Of a stretch of DNA of 64,000 nt, positions 1 to 7,617 are shown one piece after another (position 1 is the first letter of the stretch; the number at the start of each line of letters is the position of its first letter). Source of the stretch: Rhizobium etli CFN 42 (GTDB lineage: Bacteria; Pseudomonadota; Alphaproteobacteria; Rhizobiales; Rhizobiaceae); contig NC_007766.1 in NCBI RefSeq assembly GCF_000092045.1, positions 62,001-126,000 of the forward strand, given 5' to 3'. The notes under the pieces are model-generated. The model made no database searches. It had not been told where the DNA came from and saw only the letters and a list, made by a program, of their open reading frames with translations. Made by a program: the position numbers and the translations under genes.

Positions 1-237
1 GATGGCGCGACCATCTGGCTGACCCACGAGTTTCTTGCGGTGATGCTCGGGGTACGCCGCGCCGGCGTCACGGTCGCGCTGCATCTGCTGGAAGGCAAAG
101 GACTGATCCGGTCCACGCGGCGCCAGATCGTCATCCTCAACAGGCGGGGATTGATCGAAGAGGCGCATGGATCCTATGGCGCTGCCGAGGAGGAATATCG
201 GCGGCTGATTGGAAAGGATCTCGCCCGCTCAGCCTGA
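1..237 (+). CDS. Crp/Fnr-family regulator, C-terminal fragment (cut by window edge)
   Basis: The reading frame is open from base 1, so this is the 3' end of a gene that starts outside the window. The 78 visible residues form the winged-helix DNA-binding end of a Crp/Fnr regulator: a helix-turn-helix around LTHEFLAVMLGVRRAGV, then the wing LIRSTRRQIVILNR and a tail with EEAHGSYG. The same tail is found in the receiver-Crp fusion at 10240-11412 and in part in the pseudogene at 3847-4594, so it belongs to a local paralogous subfamily. The cNMP-binding domain is not visible and no ligand can be inferred. Confidence 0.85.
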   Translation, partial: DGATIWLTHEFLAVMLGVRRAGVTVALHLLEGKGLIRSTRRQIVILNRRGLIEEAHGSYGAAEEEYRRLIGKDLARSA

Positions 238-411
238 TCCTGGCGTGGTGCTCTGCTCGTCCTTCTCGGGCAGCGAGCCGGCGCCGGGCGTTTTGCTTTC
301 GTCTATGAGATGATCCTTGGCGTGAGGACCGGCCGGCGGGTTTTTCCTCGCATCCGCGGTTTCCTTATCGGTTCCTTCGACGTCGGCCCGCGCTTTTTCA
401 CCGTCGTTCAT
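229..411 (-). CDS. Small hydrophilic hypothetical protein (60 aa)
   Basis: A highly charged, Pro/Gly/Lys/Asp-rich peptide with no membrane segment or recognisable domain. A GAGGAG ribosome site lies about 7 bases before the ATG. The start overlaps the stop of the upstream gene (408-710) by 4 bases, so the two are probably translationally coupled. The 3' end overlaps the tail of the convergent Crp gene by 9 bases. The composition suggests an intrinsically disordered protein. Function unknown. Confidence 0.55.
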   Translation of the reverse strand: MNDGEKARADVEGTDKETADARKNPPAGPHAKDHLIDESKTPGAGSLPEKDEQSTTPGSG

Positions 412-710
412 GAGCTGCTCCTCGTCAGACTGAGATGACCGGCCGGTCGTTTCGATCTCCGCCCCGCCGTGATTGCAGCAGTTGGGCAGAGCCCCTTTTT
501 CGCCGACGCCAAACGCCCGACAGACAACAGCTTGTCCTCGTCGGTCAAGCCGTGGCGATAAAGGCGAATGAGCAGCGCGGCGACCTCCTGCATGTCAGGC
601 GAGCGCAAGGGCATGTCGGCCTCGCGGCCGATCACATTCAAAACGGTCTGCAGACGCTGAAGATCGGTTGAATCAAGCGCTTTCAGATGGATGGACTGAG
701 AATCGAGCAT
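408..710 (-). CDS. Hypothetical protein (100 aa)
   Basis: Unrecognised small cytoplasmic protein. The central stretch EVAALLIRLYRHGLTDEDKL resembles ARELVSWFECGIRDKHKL in the 99-residue protein at 1532-1831, so the two look like divergent paralogues of one small helical family beside signalling genes. The C-terminus is basic and probably unstructured. It is coupled by a 4-base overlap to the 60-residue gene downstream. The 178 bases between its start (710) and 889 hold no gene. Confidence 0.6.
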   Translation of the reverse strand: MLDSQSIHLKALDSTDLQRLQTVLNVIGREADMPLRSPDMQEVAALLIRLYRHGLTDEDKLLSVGRLASAKKGLCPTAAITAGRRSKRPAGHLSLTRSSS

Positions 711-888
711 GACCCTGGTCCCGAAGCTTTCACCGTGCGTTTTGAATAATGGGACTCAATTGGGGCTGAAACAACTCTTCGTCCCCAATTGTACGGAACT
801 GAACAGTCGACCCAAAGTGCTATAGTATCGGCCCGAAAATCAGAATCGTTAGCACGTCCTTTGTGCATCCGAACGGACACATGGCGTT

Positions 889-1260
889 CTAGTGATAATA
901 GGACGGGTCTGCTCCAAACAGAGCGGCGATCATCGCGTCGATATCGGAAGGACGCCCGCTGACGACAAAGCCGCCGGGCGGTGTTTCAGACCGCTCGCTA
1001 TGGGCAAAGATGAAAGGAATTCGGCGCGTCTCCAGCCATTCGTTCATCCAGAGCATGGCTTCGTCGGAAATCGTCACGTCGATGATCACGGCATCGAACA
1101 AGAGGCCCTCGCTCAAACATTCCATCGCGCTGGAAACGACGACAGGACCGGCAAGCACAGCCTTTAGCGCGACAAATGCCTTTCTCGCATCGTCCGAAAG
1201 GAAGCCGGCCTCACCGATGATAAGGATCGTCTTGCCGGCAATCGGGCTGAGCGATTTCAT
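889..1260 (-). CDS. Divergent stand-alone receiver-domain protein (123 aa)
   Basis: The length and pattern fit a CheY-like receiver with no output domain. The phosphoacceptor would be Asp61 in FDAVIIDVTISD. The acidic pocket normally written as DD or ED after strand 1 is reduced to one acid (LIIGEAGF, Glu17), and the switch region FIFAHSERSE lacks the usual Thr/Ser-Gly context. The conserved Lys is also not obvious near the C-terminus. It may be a weakly phosphorylated or pseudo-receiver. It faces away from the small genes at 1293-1831. Confidence 0.7.
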   Translation of the reverse strand: MKSLSPIAGKTILIIGEAGFLSDDARKAFVALKAVLAGPVVVSSAMECLSEGLLFDAVIIDVTISDEAMLWMNEWLETRRIPFIFAHSERSETPPGGFVVSGRPSDIDAMIAALFGADPSYYH

Positions 1261-1292
1261 GGCGAACTGCCTAATGTAATCCTGGCTTTAGG

Positions 1293-1535
1293 GTGATCAT
1301 GCTGTTCAACGGCGGTTCGAAGCATCAGGCGGTCCGCGCCTGCACCGTGCCTACCCGATTCGAGCCTATCAGGCGACGTTCATTCGTCGTGATCGCCGAA
1401 CCGCAGCCGGGTCGCCTTGTTCCCCTGGCGGACCGGATCAAGCCCCGATCGTCCTGTCCGTACGCTTCCGCACCGGCCGTTGAAATCGAAGATCCGAAGT
1501 TTAGGATCCTTGCATATATGGGAGGAAGCGGATGA
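1293..1535 (+). CDS. Hypothetical protein (80 aa), tentative
   Basis: GTG start; an in-frame ATG lies at 1299. No recognisable domain. It is Arg/Pro-rich with a C-terminal EIEDPKFRILAYMGG. Support for a real gene is mainly positional: its stop overlaps the start of the next gene by the ATGA arrangement, and the GGAGG that serves the next gene lies inside its end. It could be a chance frame. Confidence 0.4.
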   Translation: MIMLFNGGSKHQAVRACTVPTRFEPIRRRSFVVIAEPQPGRLVPLADRIKPRSSCPYASAPAVEIEDPKFRILAYMGGSG

Positions 1536-1831
1536 TCCAGCACTCGGGAATCACGAAGCCGGGGTTACAGCCTGATGACGTGGCAATGCTGACCACGGTC
1601 CTTGAGGGATGGTGTCAGGAGAATTCATGCGTGATCGCAAGTCCGGCCGCCGAACATGTTGCCAGGGAACTCGTATCCTGGTTCGAATGCGGCATCCGGG
1701 ACAAGCACAAGCTCGCCGGCCTGATGCGGCATGTGCATCTGGATCCGGAGGACCTGCTGATCACATCGGATGCACCGCTCTGCGCAACTGCGCATGAGAA
1801 CGCCGGACGGGCGGAGCGTCACGATGGATAG
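1532..1831 (+). CDS. Hypothetical protein (99 aa), paralogue of 408-710
   Basis: Small, probably helical protein preceded by a GGAGG ribosome site. The middle (HVARELVSWFECGIRDKHKL) aligns by eye with the protein at 408-710, giving two copies about 1.1 kb apart on opposite strands, flanking a receiver gene. The C-terminal third is acidic, then charged. No domain recognised. A role as a small partner of the neighbouring signalling proteins is only inference. Confidence 0.6.
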   Translation: MIQHSGITKPGLQPDDVAMLTTVLEGWCQENSCVIASPAAEHVARELVSWFECGIRDKHKLAGLMRHVHLDPEDLLITSDAPLCATAHENAGRAERHDG

Positions 1832-1899
1832 AAGCCGGCCAGGTTCCGCCGAACCTTACCCAACGTTATGGCATTGATTCTGCAACGACGGGGCAGCTG

Positions 1900-2139
1900 A
1901 TGCCAAGATTTTATTTTAACGTCGTTTCAAACACCGGCACGGTCGTCGATCCCGAAGGTTCGCGGCTGGCAACCATCGAAGACGCCAGGCGCGAAGCCGT
2001 TCAGGATGCGAGAACCCTCTTGAGCCAAGCGGTTCTTTCTGGAAAAGACATTTCAGCGAGAAAGATTCACATCTGCGATGAACAGGCCACCCTGCTTTTG
2101 ATCGTGCCTTTCGCCGATACCATCACGAGTGCCGAATAG
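1900..2139 (+). CDS. DUF6894-type small protein (79 aa)
   Basis: Starts with MPRFYFNV, followed by a D-x-EG turn and an EDARREAVQDARTLL helix, then a beta hairpin. This is the pattern of the short DUF6894 proteins common in Rhizobiales, and the length is normal. These proteins often sit beside sensor kinases and stress genes, as here (HisKA_2 kinase at 2261-3634). Biochemical role unknown. Confidence 0.75.
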   Translation: MPRFYFNVVSNTGTVVDPEGSRLATIEDARREAVQDARTLLSQAVLSGKDISARKIHICDEQATLLLIVPFADTITSAE

Positions 2140-2260
2140 AGAAGCCGTGGACCGGCAGGGCGTTCAAACGTTCATATTCCCGCTTCGGAATGCCGCAGCT
2201 GCCGGTAGAAATGTTCATTTTGGAGATGCCGGAGATGAAGGAAAACGGTGAAAGAAGCCT

Positions 2261-3634
2261 TCACCCTTCCCTCGGCAAGCGGATCACGAACCCCGTACCG
2301 GGCACACGATCCTCGATATGCATCTCCGCCTTCAGCTGCTGCACGAGCGCGCGCACGATCTTCATTCCCAGGCTTTTCCCCTCGTTTTCGAAGGATAGCA
2401 CTTCCGCGGGCAGACCCCGCCCGTCGTCGGCGACCTCGAGGCGGATCTCATCGGCAATGCTGCGGGCACTGACGGTGACGGCGCCTGAGACATCGGGATA
2501 AGCGTGTTTGAAGGCATTGGTTACCAGCTCGTTGACGAGGAGAGCGATCTGGATCGCCCGATCGGCATCGACCATGCATGGATCAGCGTCGACGGTTACC
2601 GCGTGGCGGGAGGTCGATTGCTGCAGGCGCTGACAGAGGCTCGACAGGAAATCCGCCAGATCTACCGTTTCGATATCCGGCTGACGCCATAATTGATCGT
2701 GCACCTGGGCGATGGTTCCGACACGCGCTTCCGCATCGCGAAGGGCCTGTCCGACCTCCTCCTGTTTGGTCGAACGCGCCTGCATGGCAAGCATGGCCGC
2801 GACGAGGCCCAGGCTGTTCTTGACGCGATGGCTCATCTCTCGCAGCATGATCTGCTGGTGTTCTTCGGCAAAATGACGCGCGGTATCGTCCCTGAGCACT
2901 TTGAGGTAGCCGGAGCGCTGGGAGCGAAGCGGCATGGTCAAGCCGCTGCCCCAGAATTTCGAACCGTCCCTGCGTAAGTGAAACCGCTCGTTCTCGGCGC
3001 GGCCGCGCTCCAACGCCGTCTTCATCTCCCGTTCCAGGGCGCCGTCGTCCCGGTCCTCGGGAAGAAAGAGAATATGGGCGTCGCAACCGAGAATCTCGTC
3101 TTCCTCATACCCGAAGATTCGGCAGGCGCCGGTGTTCCAGCTGATGATCCGCCCATCCCGGTCGAAAGCGAAGATCGCATAGTCGATCGCACTTTTGAGA
3201 ATAAGCTGGAGACGCTCTTCGCTGGCGCGCCGAGCTTCGTCCTCATGCAGCATCTGCGTCCGGTCGCGGACGATTTTCAGAAGGCCGTAAGTCTCGCCGG
3301 CATTGTTGCGAAGCGGCATCATCAGGCCCGAAGCCCAAAACGAACTGCCGTCCTTTCTCACATGCCAGCGATTGTCGTCCGCGCGTCCGGTGGCTAACGC
3401 AAGCCTGATTTCCTTGAGCATGGCCCCTGCAAGCTGATCATCGAACGTAAAGATGGCGGCACTGCTCTGTCCAATGATTTCGGGCGCCGAATAGCCGAAG
3501 AGATTTGTCGCACCGGCGCTCCACGTCACGACGGTGCCGTCGCGATCCATCGCAAAAATCGCATAGTCCCGGGCGCTCTCGACGATGTGCCGATAGATTT
3601 CCGCCTCGTCGCTCGAAAGGGGATATTGGTCCAT
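2261..3634 (-). CDS. PAS-PAS HisKA_2 sensor histidine kinase (457 aa)
   Basis: Cytosolic kinase with no membrane segments. Two PAS repeats (about residues 12-130 and 138-255) each carry FGYxxxEI-type turns and a W/FWxSGLxMPLR core. The HisKA_2 dimerisation helix has the likely phosphorylated His269 in EMSHRVKNSLG. The ATPase N box is LLVNELVTNAFKH, with G motifs DDGRGLPAE and GLGMKI-like LGMKIVRAL. Kinases of this type usually phosphorylate stand-alone receivers, several of which are encoded nearby. The absence of a transmembrane part suggests sensing of an internal cue. Confidence 0.9.
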   Translation of the reverse strand: MDQYPLSSDEAEIYRHIVESARDYAIFAMDRDGTVVTWSAGATNLFGYSAPEIIGQSSAAIFTFDDQLAGAMLKEIRLALATGRADDNRWHVRKDGSSFWASGLMMPLRNNAGETYGLLKIVRDRTQMLHEDEARRASEERLQLILKSAIDYAIFAFDRDGRIISWNTGACRIFGYEEDEILGCDAHILFLPEDRDDGALEREMKTALERGRAENERFHLRRDGSKFWGSGLTMPLRSQRSGYLKVLRDDTARHFAEEHQQIMLREMSHRVKNSLGLVAAMLAMQARSTKQEEVGQALRDAEARVGTIAQVHDQLWRQPDIETVDLADFLSSLCQRLQQSTSRHAVTVDADPCMVDADRAIQIALLVNELVTNAFKHAYPDVSGAVTVSARSIADEIRLEVADDGRGLPAEVLSFENEGKSLGMKIVRALVQQLKAEMHIEDRVPGTGFVIRLPREG

Positions 3635-3846
3635 GCCTGCGCCCCATGGAATTACCGTCAGCTACATTAGCATTTACTACAGAAACTTTCTCGACCAAGT
3701 GCGCTTGCGTACAAAAGTGGCCTGCGAAACCTTCTGTCGAACATAGGAGTACGGCGACGTGCCTTGCAATCGGCCATCCCGCGGTTCATAATTTTGGTAC
3801 GGTCAAGCGGACCTTGTGGCGCTGGCGGCCGGAAGACAGTGTCCTC

Positions 3847-4594
3847 TTGCCAAACAAGGGCAGAGCGACGCGTGCGTTCGAAAGTGAAAATCTCATTCTG
3901 TCGCAGTTGGCGGATCCGGAGCTTCTGGCTCTGGAACGCATACCGGAACCTCTTCTTCTTCCACGCGATTTCGCGCTCGTCCATTTGGGCACGACTGTCA
4001 GCGATTATTATTTCCTGGAAAACGGCATTGCTTCCATGGTGGCGACAGTCCCGAGGGTAGGAAGGCCGAGATCGGCGTGCTCGGCAGGGACGGAATGTCG
4101 CCGCCGGCCCTGACAGTGGACGCGGAGTGGTTTTCATTCGACGTCATGATGCAGATTGGCGGTCATGGGCGCCGTGTGGAAGCCGGCGCTCTGGCATGTT
4201 TCCTCGCCGACCGGCCCGCCGTCCGCCGGCTGCTTTCGCATTTTCTCCATACGTTTGTCGTGCAGGTCGCCAACGCTGCGCTGTCGAACCCCGTTCACAA
4301 GTTCCACGTTCGCCTGGCGAAATGGCTTCTCATGTGCCATGATCGCCTCGATAGAGAAGTGATTGAAACACACATGAATATATGGCCACAATGCTGGGAG
4401 TTCGCCGCTCTAGCGTCATTGATGCCTTACACATCCTGGAGAGTGAGCATCTCATTTATTCCACCCGCGGCCTGGTCATCATCCGCAACCGCGCATCCCT
4501 GGAAGCCTTCGCAGCAGACGCCTACGACCTGCCTGGCATCACAGGACGCGGCTCGACGGTGATCGAACGCCCGTCTCTGGCACTGAGGCGCTGA
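3847..4594 (+). pseudogene. Crp/Fnr-family regulator broken by two frameshifts
   Basis: Three consecutive segments in different frames make up one Crp/Fnr protein. From about 3880 comes the start of the cNMP-binding domain (NLILSQLADPELL to SDYYFLENGIASM). From about 4056 the same domain continues (EIGVLGRDGMSPP, then LAKWLLMCHDRL). From about 4370 comes the winged helix (THEYMATMLGVRRSSV to STRGLVIIRNR). Frame changes fall near 4055 and near 4370. The start is approximate because no clear ribosome site marks it. It is closely related to the intact fusion at 10240-11412, so it looks like a decaying paralogue. Sequencing errors at two places are the alternative. Confidence 0.8.
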
Positions 4595-4631
4595 AGCACG
4601 TCGCGCACCGGGATCGACGATCTCTCAAGGG

Positions 4632-4892
4632 TCACTTTCCCGGCAGATCCTTTTCGGTCGTTGCAGCCGCCGGAAGGTGGTTCTGCGACCCCTCCCTATC
4701 GGACGCGCGCAAAGGAGCTGTGGGCGCCTTCTGGACGTAGATGCCGAGTCCGAGCGCGCCAATGGCCACCACGAAAGCGCCGGCGATGGCGGCAACCGAT
4801 CGGCGCCCGTCCTGCTTGATCATTCCGAAAGCAAGAGCAATTCCGAGAAGGGCCGCCCCTCCCGCCACTGCAAAAAGCCAGAGATAATTCAT
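4632..4892 (-). CDS. Small two-helix membrane protein (86 aa)
   Basis: Start chosen at MNYLWLFAVAGG, which follows GGGAG at good spacing; a longer upstream frame is not needed. Two hydrophobic segments (about residues 3-21 and 30-50) are separated by a short charged loop (KQDGRR). A soluble tail of about 35 residues follows. Typical of small inner-membrane proteins of unknown function in rhizobia. It is transcribed away from the TRAP regulator gene. Confidence 0.65.
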   Translation of the reverse strand: MNYLWLFAVAGGAALLGIALAFGMIKQDGRRSVAAIAGAFVVAIGALGLGIYVQKAPTAPLRASDREGSQNHLPAAATTEKDLPGK

Positions 4893-5016
4893 CGTGATGC
4901 TCCCAGTGTCGGGCCTCGAACCTGTGAAGTCGGTGAAGGTTCCCGCGGTTGCCGACGCGCCGACTATGCCCGTTCGAATTTCATGCGACGCATTGACGCA
5001 CAACTGCGAGGATGTT

Positions 5017-5046
5017 ACCAATCGAATTGGTCAGGCCAGTTGACCA
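5017..5046. promoter_or_regulatory. Candidate GntR/FadR operator (two overlapping inverted repeats)
   Basis: ACCAAT-CGA-ATTGGT (5017-5031) is a perfect inverted repeat. It overlaps a second one, TGGTCA (5028-5033) with TGACCA (5041-5046). The TGGT/ACCA half-sites are those favoured by FadR-type GntR regulators. The element lies 39 bases before the ATG of the FadR-type gene at 5085, so autoregulation is plausible. Confidence 0.4.
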
Positions 5047-5084
5047 GCTGCGCGCTTGAGGAGAAGCCCGCCGAGGAGGCCGGA

Positions 5085-5843
5085 ATGTTTTCGCCCGTTG
5101 AATCGCGCCGCCTCTACAGGCAGGTAGCGGATCAGATTCGTTCGATGATCGCCGGCGGCGAGCTTGTCGTCGGTCAGAAGTTGCCGGCCGAGCGCGAGCT
5201 GGCGGAGCAATTGTCGGTCTCACGCCCGACCGTCCGCGAGGCGTTGATCGTTCTCGAGGTCGAAGGTCTCGTCAACATCCGCATGGGCTCCGGCATCTAT
5301 GTGGTGCGCCGGCAGGGCATCAGCATGGCGACAAGCGAAAGCGAGCCGGTGGAGGGACCCTTCGAATTGCTGCAGGCGCGCGCCATCATCGAGTGCGCCA
5401 TCGCCGAAGAGGCGGCAACCCGCGCCGGGCCGGAAGACATCGCTGTGCTCGACGAGGCGCTGAGGCGCATGAGCGGTGGCCTCGACGACGCGGCGACTGT
5501 GCTCGCCGCCGACCGCGCCTTCCATACAGGAATTGCCGCCATCATCGGCAATGCCACCCTGATCCGCGTGACGGGCGAGATGTTCGACATGCGCATGACC
5601 CCTTATTTCGCGAAGCTGGCCAGCCATTTCGAGGGGCCGCCGACATGGCGCAGTGCCGTCGATGAGCACCGGGCGATCCGCGATGCAATAGCCGCCGGCG
5701 ATACGGCAGGCGCAAAAGCTGCGATGCGTGCCCATCTCACCCTGTCGCAGAAAAGATTTTCCGAGAGCTTCGGGGAGGAGTTTTCGGGAGAGGAGGAGCG
5801 CGGCCGCGACAAGGCGGCTGCGAAAGGAGCCACCAAGACTTAA
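5085..5843 (+). CDS. FadR-subfamily GntR regulator of the TRAP/dehydrogenase operon
   Basis: 252 residues from the ATG preceded by GAGGAGG. An N-terminal GntR winged helix (about 8-75: QVADQIRSMIAGGELVVGQ, LPAERELAEQLSVSRPTVRE, wing GSGIYV) is joined to an all-helical FCD ligand domain (about 95-235). FCD metal/ligand residues are suggested by DRAFHTGIAA and EHRAIRDAI. FadR-type regulators usually sense sugar acids or other organic acids. Direct linkage to a TRAP importer and a polyol/idonate dehydrogenase suggests that its ligand is the imported acid or an intermediate. The gene ends 24 bases before the binding-protein gene. Confidence 0.92.
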   Translation: MFSPVESRRLYRQVADQIRSMIAGGELVVGQKLPAERELAEQLSVSRPTVREALIVLEVEGLVNIRMGSGIYVVRRQGISMATSESEPVEGPFELLQARAIIECAIAEEAATRAGPEDIAVLDEALRRMSGGLDDAATVLAADRAFHTGIAAIIGNATLIRVTGEMFDMRMTPYFAKLASHFEGPPTWRSAVDEHRAIRDAIAAGDTAGAKAAMRAHLTLSQKRFSESFGEEFSGEEERGRDKAAAKGATKT

Positions 5844-5867
5844 ACCCGAGCTCGGGAGGAGAGAGCA

Positions 5868-6842
5868 ATGAAGAGCAGACTGGCAATGATACTGTGCACC
5901 GCAGCCGCGATCATGGCGACGACGGCGGTCGCCCATGCCCAGACCGTCCTGAAATGGGCGCATGTCTACGAAACCTCGGAGCCGTTCCACACGGATTCCG
6001 TCTGGGCTGCCGAAGAGATCGCCAAGCGCACCGACGGGCGCTACAAGATCGAGGTCTATCCGGCCTCGCAGCTCGGCAAGGAAGCCGACATCAACCAGGG
6101 CCTCAAGCTCGGCACGGTCGACATCATCATCTCCGGGTCAAGCTTTGCCGCACGCGACTACAAGCCGATCGGCGTCACCTATTTTCCCTATATCTTCCGT
6201 AACCCGGACCACCTGATCGCCTACACCAAGAGCGACGTCTTCAAGCGGCTTGCCAAGGGTTATGAGGACAAGATCGGCAACCACATCGCCGCCGTCAGCT
6301 ATTACGGCACGCGCCACACCACCTCGAACAAGCCGATCGCCAAATGCGCCGATATGCAGGGCCTGAAGATCCGCGTGCCTGATGTTCCCGCCTATCTCGC
6401 CATGCCGCGCGCCTGCGGCGCCAACACGACGCCGATCGCCTTTGCTGAAGTCTATCTCGCCTTGCAGAATGGCACGGTCGAGGCGCAGGAAAATCCGCTG
6501 ACGACGATCGAGGCGAAGAAGTTCTATGAGGTCCAGAAGAACATCATCCTCACCGGCCACATCGTCGATCACCTGAACACCGTGATCTCGAAGACGCGGT
6601 GGGCGAGCCTTTCCGACGAAGACAAGAAGATCTTCGGCGAAGTGATGCAGCAGGCCGCCGAGCGCACCACCAAGACGATCGCCGGCAAGGAAAACAGCCT
6701 CGTCGCCACCTTTAAGGAAAAGGGCCTCAACGTTACCGAGGTCGACAAGAGCGATTTCGAGAAGAACGTGATGGAAAAGGTGAAGTTCGAGGACTTCGGC
6801 TATGAGAAGGCCGATTGGGAAGCGATCCGGGCGATCCAGTAA
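5868..6842 (+). CDS. TRAP transporter substrate-binding protein (DctP type)
   Basis: 324 residues with a classical signal peptide (MKSRLAMILCTAAAIMATT, probable cleavage after AHA). The mature protein starts TVLKWAHVYE and has the DctP/SiaP hallmarks: FHTDSVWAAEEIAKRT, YPASQLGKEADI, and the conserved carboxylate-binding Arg region GLKIRVPDVP followed by ALQNGTVEAQENP. It captures an organic acid in the periplasm and passes it to the DctQM permease encoded next. GGGAGG precedes the start. Substrate is not readable from sequence; context favours a sugar acid. Confidence 0.93.
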   Translation: MKSRLAMILCTAAAIMATTAVAHAQTVLKWAHVYETSEPFHTDSVWAAEEIAKRTDGRYKIEVYPASQLGKEADINQGLKLGTVDIIISGSSFAARDYKPIGVTYFPYIFRNPDHLIAYTKSDVFKRLAKGYEDKIGNHIAAVSYYGTRHTTSNKPIAKCADMQGLKIRVPDVPAYLAMPRACGANTTPIAFAEVYLALQNGTVEAQENPLTTIEAKKFYEVQKNIILTGHIVDHLNTVISKTRWASLSDEDKKIFGEVMQQAAERTTKTIAGKENSLVATFKEKGLNVTEVDKSDFEKNVMEKVKFEDFGYEKADWEAIRAIQ

Positions 6843-6872
6843 GCGCCTTGGGCGCGACGTCCGCCAACTCTT

Positions 6873-6955
6873 CCTTCGTCATGCTCGGGCTTGTCCCGAG
6901 CATCTGCCTCAGATCGATGGGGCAGCAGATCCTCGGCACAAGGCCGAGGATGACG
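6873..6955. repeat. RIME-like Rhizobium intergenic mosaic repeat (two hairpins)
   Basis: Two perfect hairpins stand in tandem between the binding-protein and small-permease genes. The first is ATGCTCGGG (6881-6889) with CCCGAGCAT (6895-6903); the second is CCTCGGC (6931-6937) with GCCGAGG (6943-6949). The flanks CTTCGTC and GATGACG are mutually complementary in part, as in the RIME family. Its place inside the operon could protect the binding-protein mRNA and lower permease expression. Confidence 0.7.
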
Positions 6956-7040
6956 TCGAGCGAGGAGCGAGCCCAGCAGCCTCAAGCCGGGTGCCATCTG
7001 CATCCTCCGCCCTCCTTCACCAACAGGAACAAGGCCGATC

Positions 7041-7613
7041 ATGTCGCAAGAAATTCACACGCCAATCACGGCCGAGGAAATCGGTCACGAATTCGAAGGG
7101 CACGCGCCGACGGCGAACGTCGCGGACTATGCCGTCGAAGACTGGATCACGCTGATCGTCTTCTGGCTGATGGCCGGCTGCGTCTTTCTGCAATTTTTCA
7201 CGCGCTATGTGCTGAACGACAGCTATGCGTGGACCGAGGAAATCGCGATCAACTGCCTGATCGGCGTCGTCTTTCTAGGCGCCGTCATGTGCGTGCGCAC
7301 CTCGCGGCATATCCAGGTCGACGTGTTCTATCACTATATGCCGGCGGGGCTGGCGCGCGTGCTCGCCACTTTCGTCGATATCGTCCGCATCGGCTTCTTC
7401 GCCTATGGCTGTTATCTGATGTGGCGTTACGTCGATATCGTCGCCGACGAGCAGATGGTCACCATCGAGCTGCCGCGCAACATCGTCTTCTACTCGGTGC
7501 TTGTCGCTTTCGTGCTGATGCTGATCCGCGCCGTGATCGTCTTCATCGCCAATATGCGCCGTGGCTACTCCGTCCTGGAGCGCCCGGAAGAATTCCAATC
7601 CGTCGAAGGATGA
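7041..7613 (+). CDS. TRAP transporter small permease (DctQ type)
   Basis: 190 residues with a soluble N-terminal extension of about 35 residues and then four hydrophobic helices. It contains the family motif FFTRYVLNDSYAWTEEIAI and the RTSRHIQVDVF stretch typical of DctQ. It forms the membrane complex with the large permease that starts 4 bases downstream. The longer than usual N-terminus (EIHTPITAEEIGHEFEGHAP) is polar and of unknown role. Confidence 0.92.
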   Translation: MSQEIHTPITAEEIGHEFEGHAPTANVADYAVEDWITLIVFWLMAGCVFLQFFTRYVLNDSYAWTEEIAINCLIGVVFLGAVMCVRTSRHIQVDVFYHYMPAGLARVLATFVDIVRIGFFAYGCYLMWRYVDIVADEQMVTIELPRNIVFYSVLVAFVLMLIRAVIVFIANMRRGYSVLERPEEFQSVEG

Positions 7614-7617
7614 CCCG

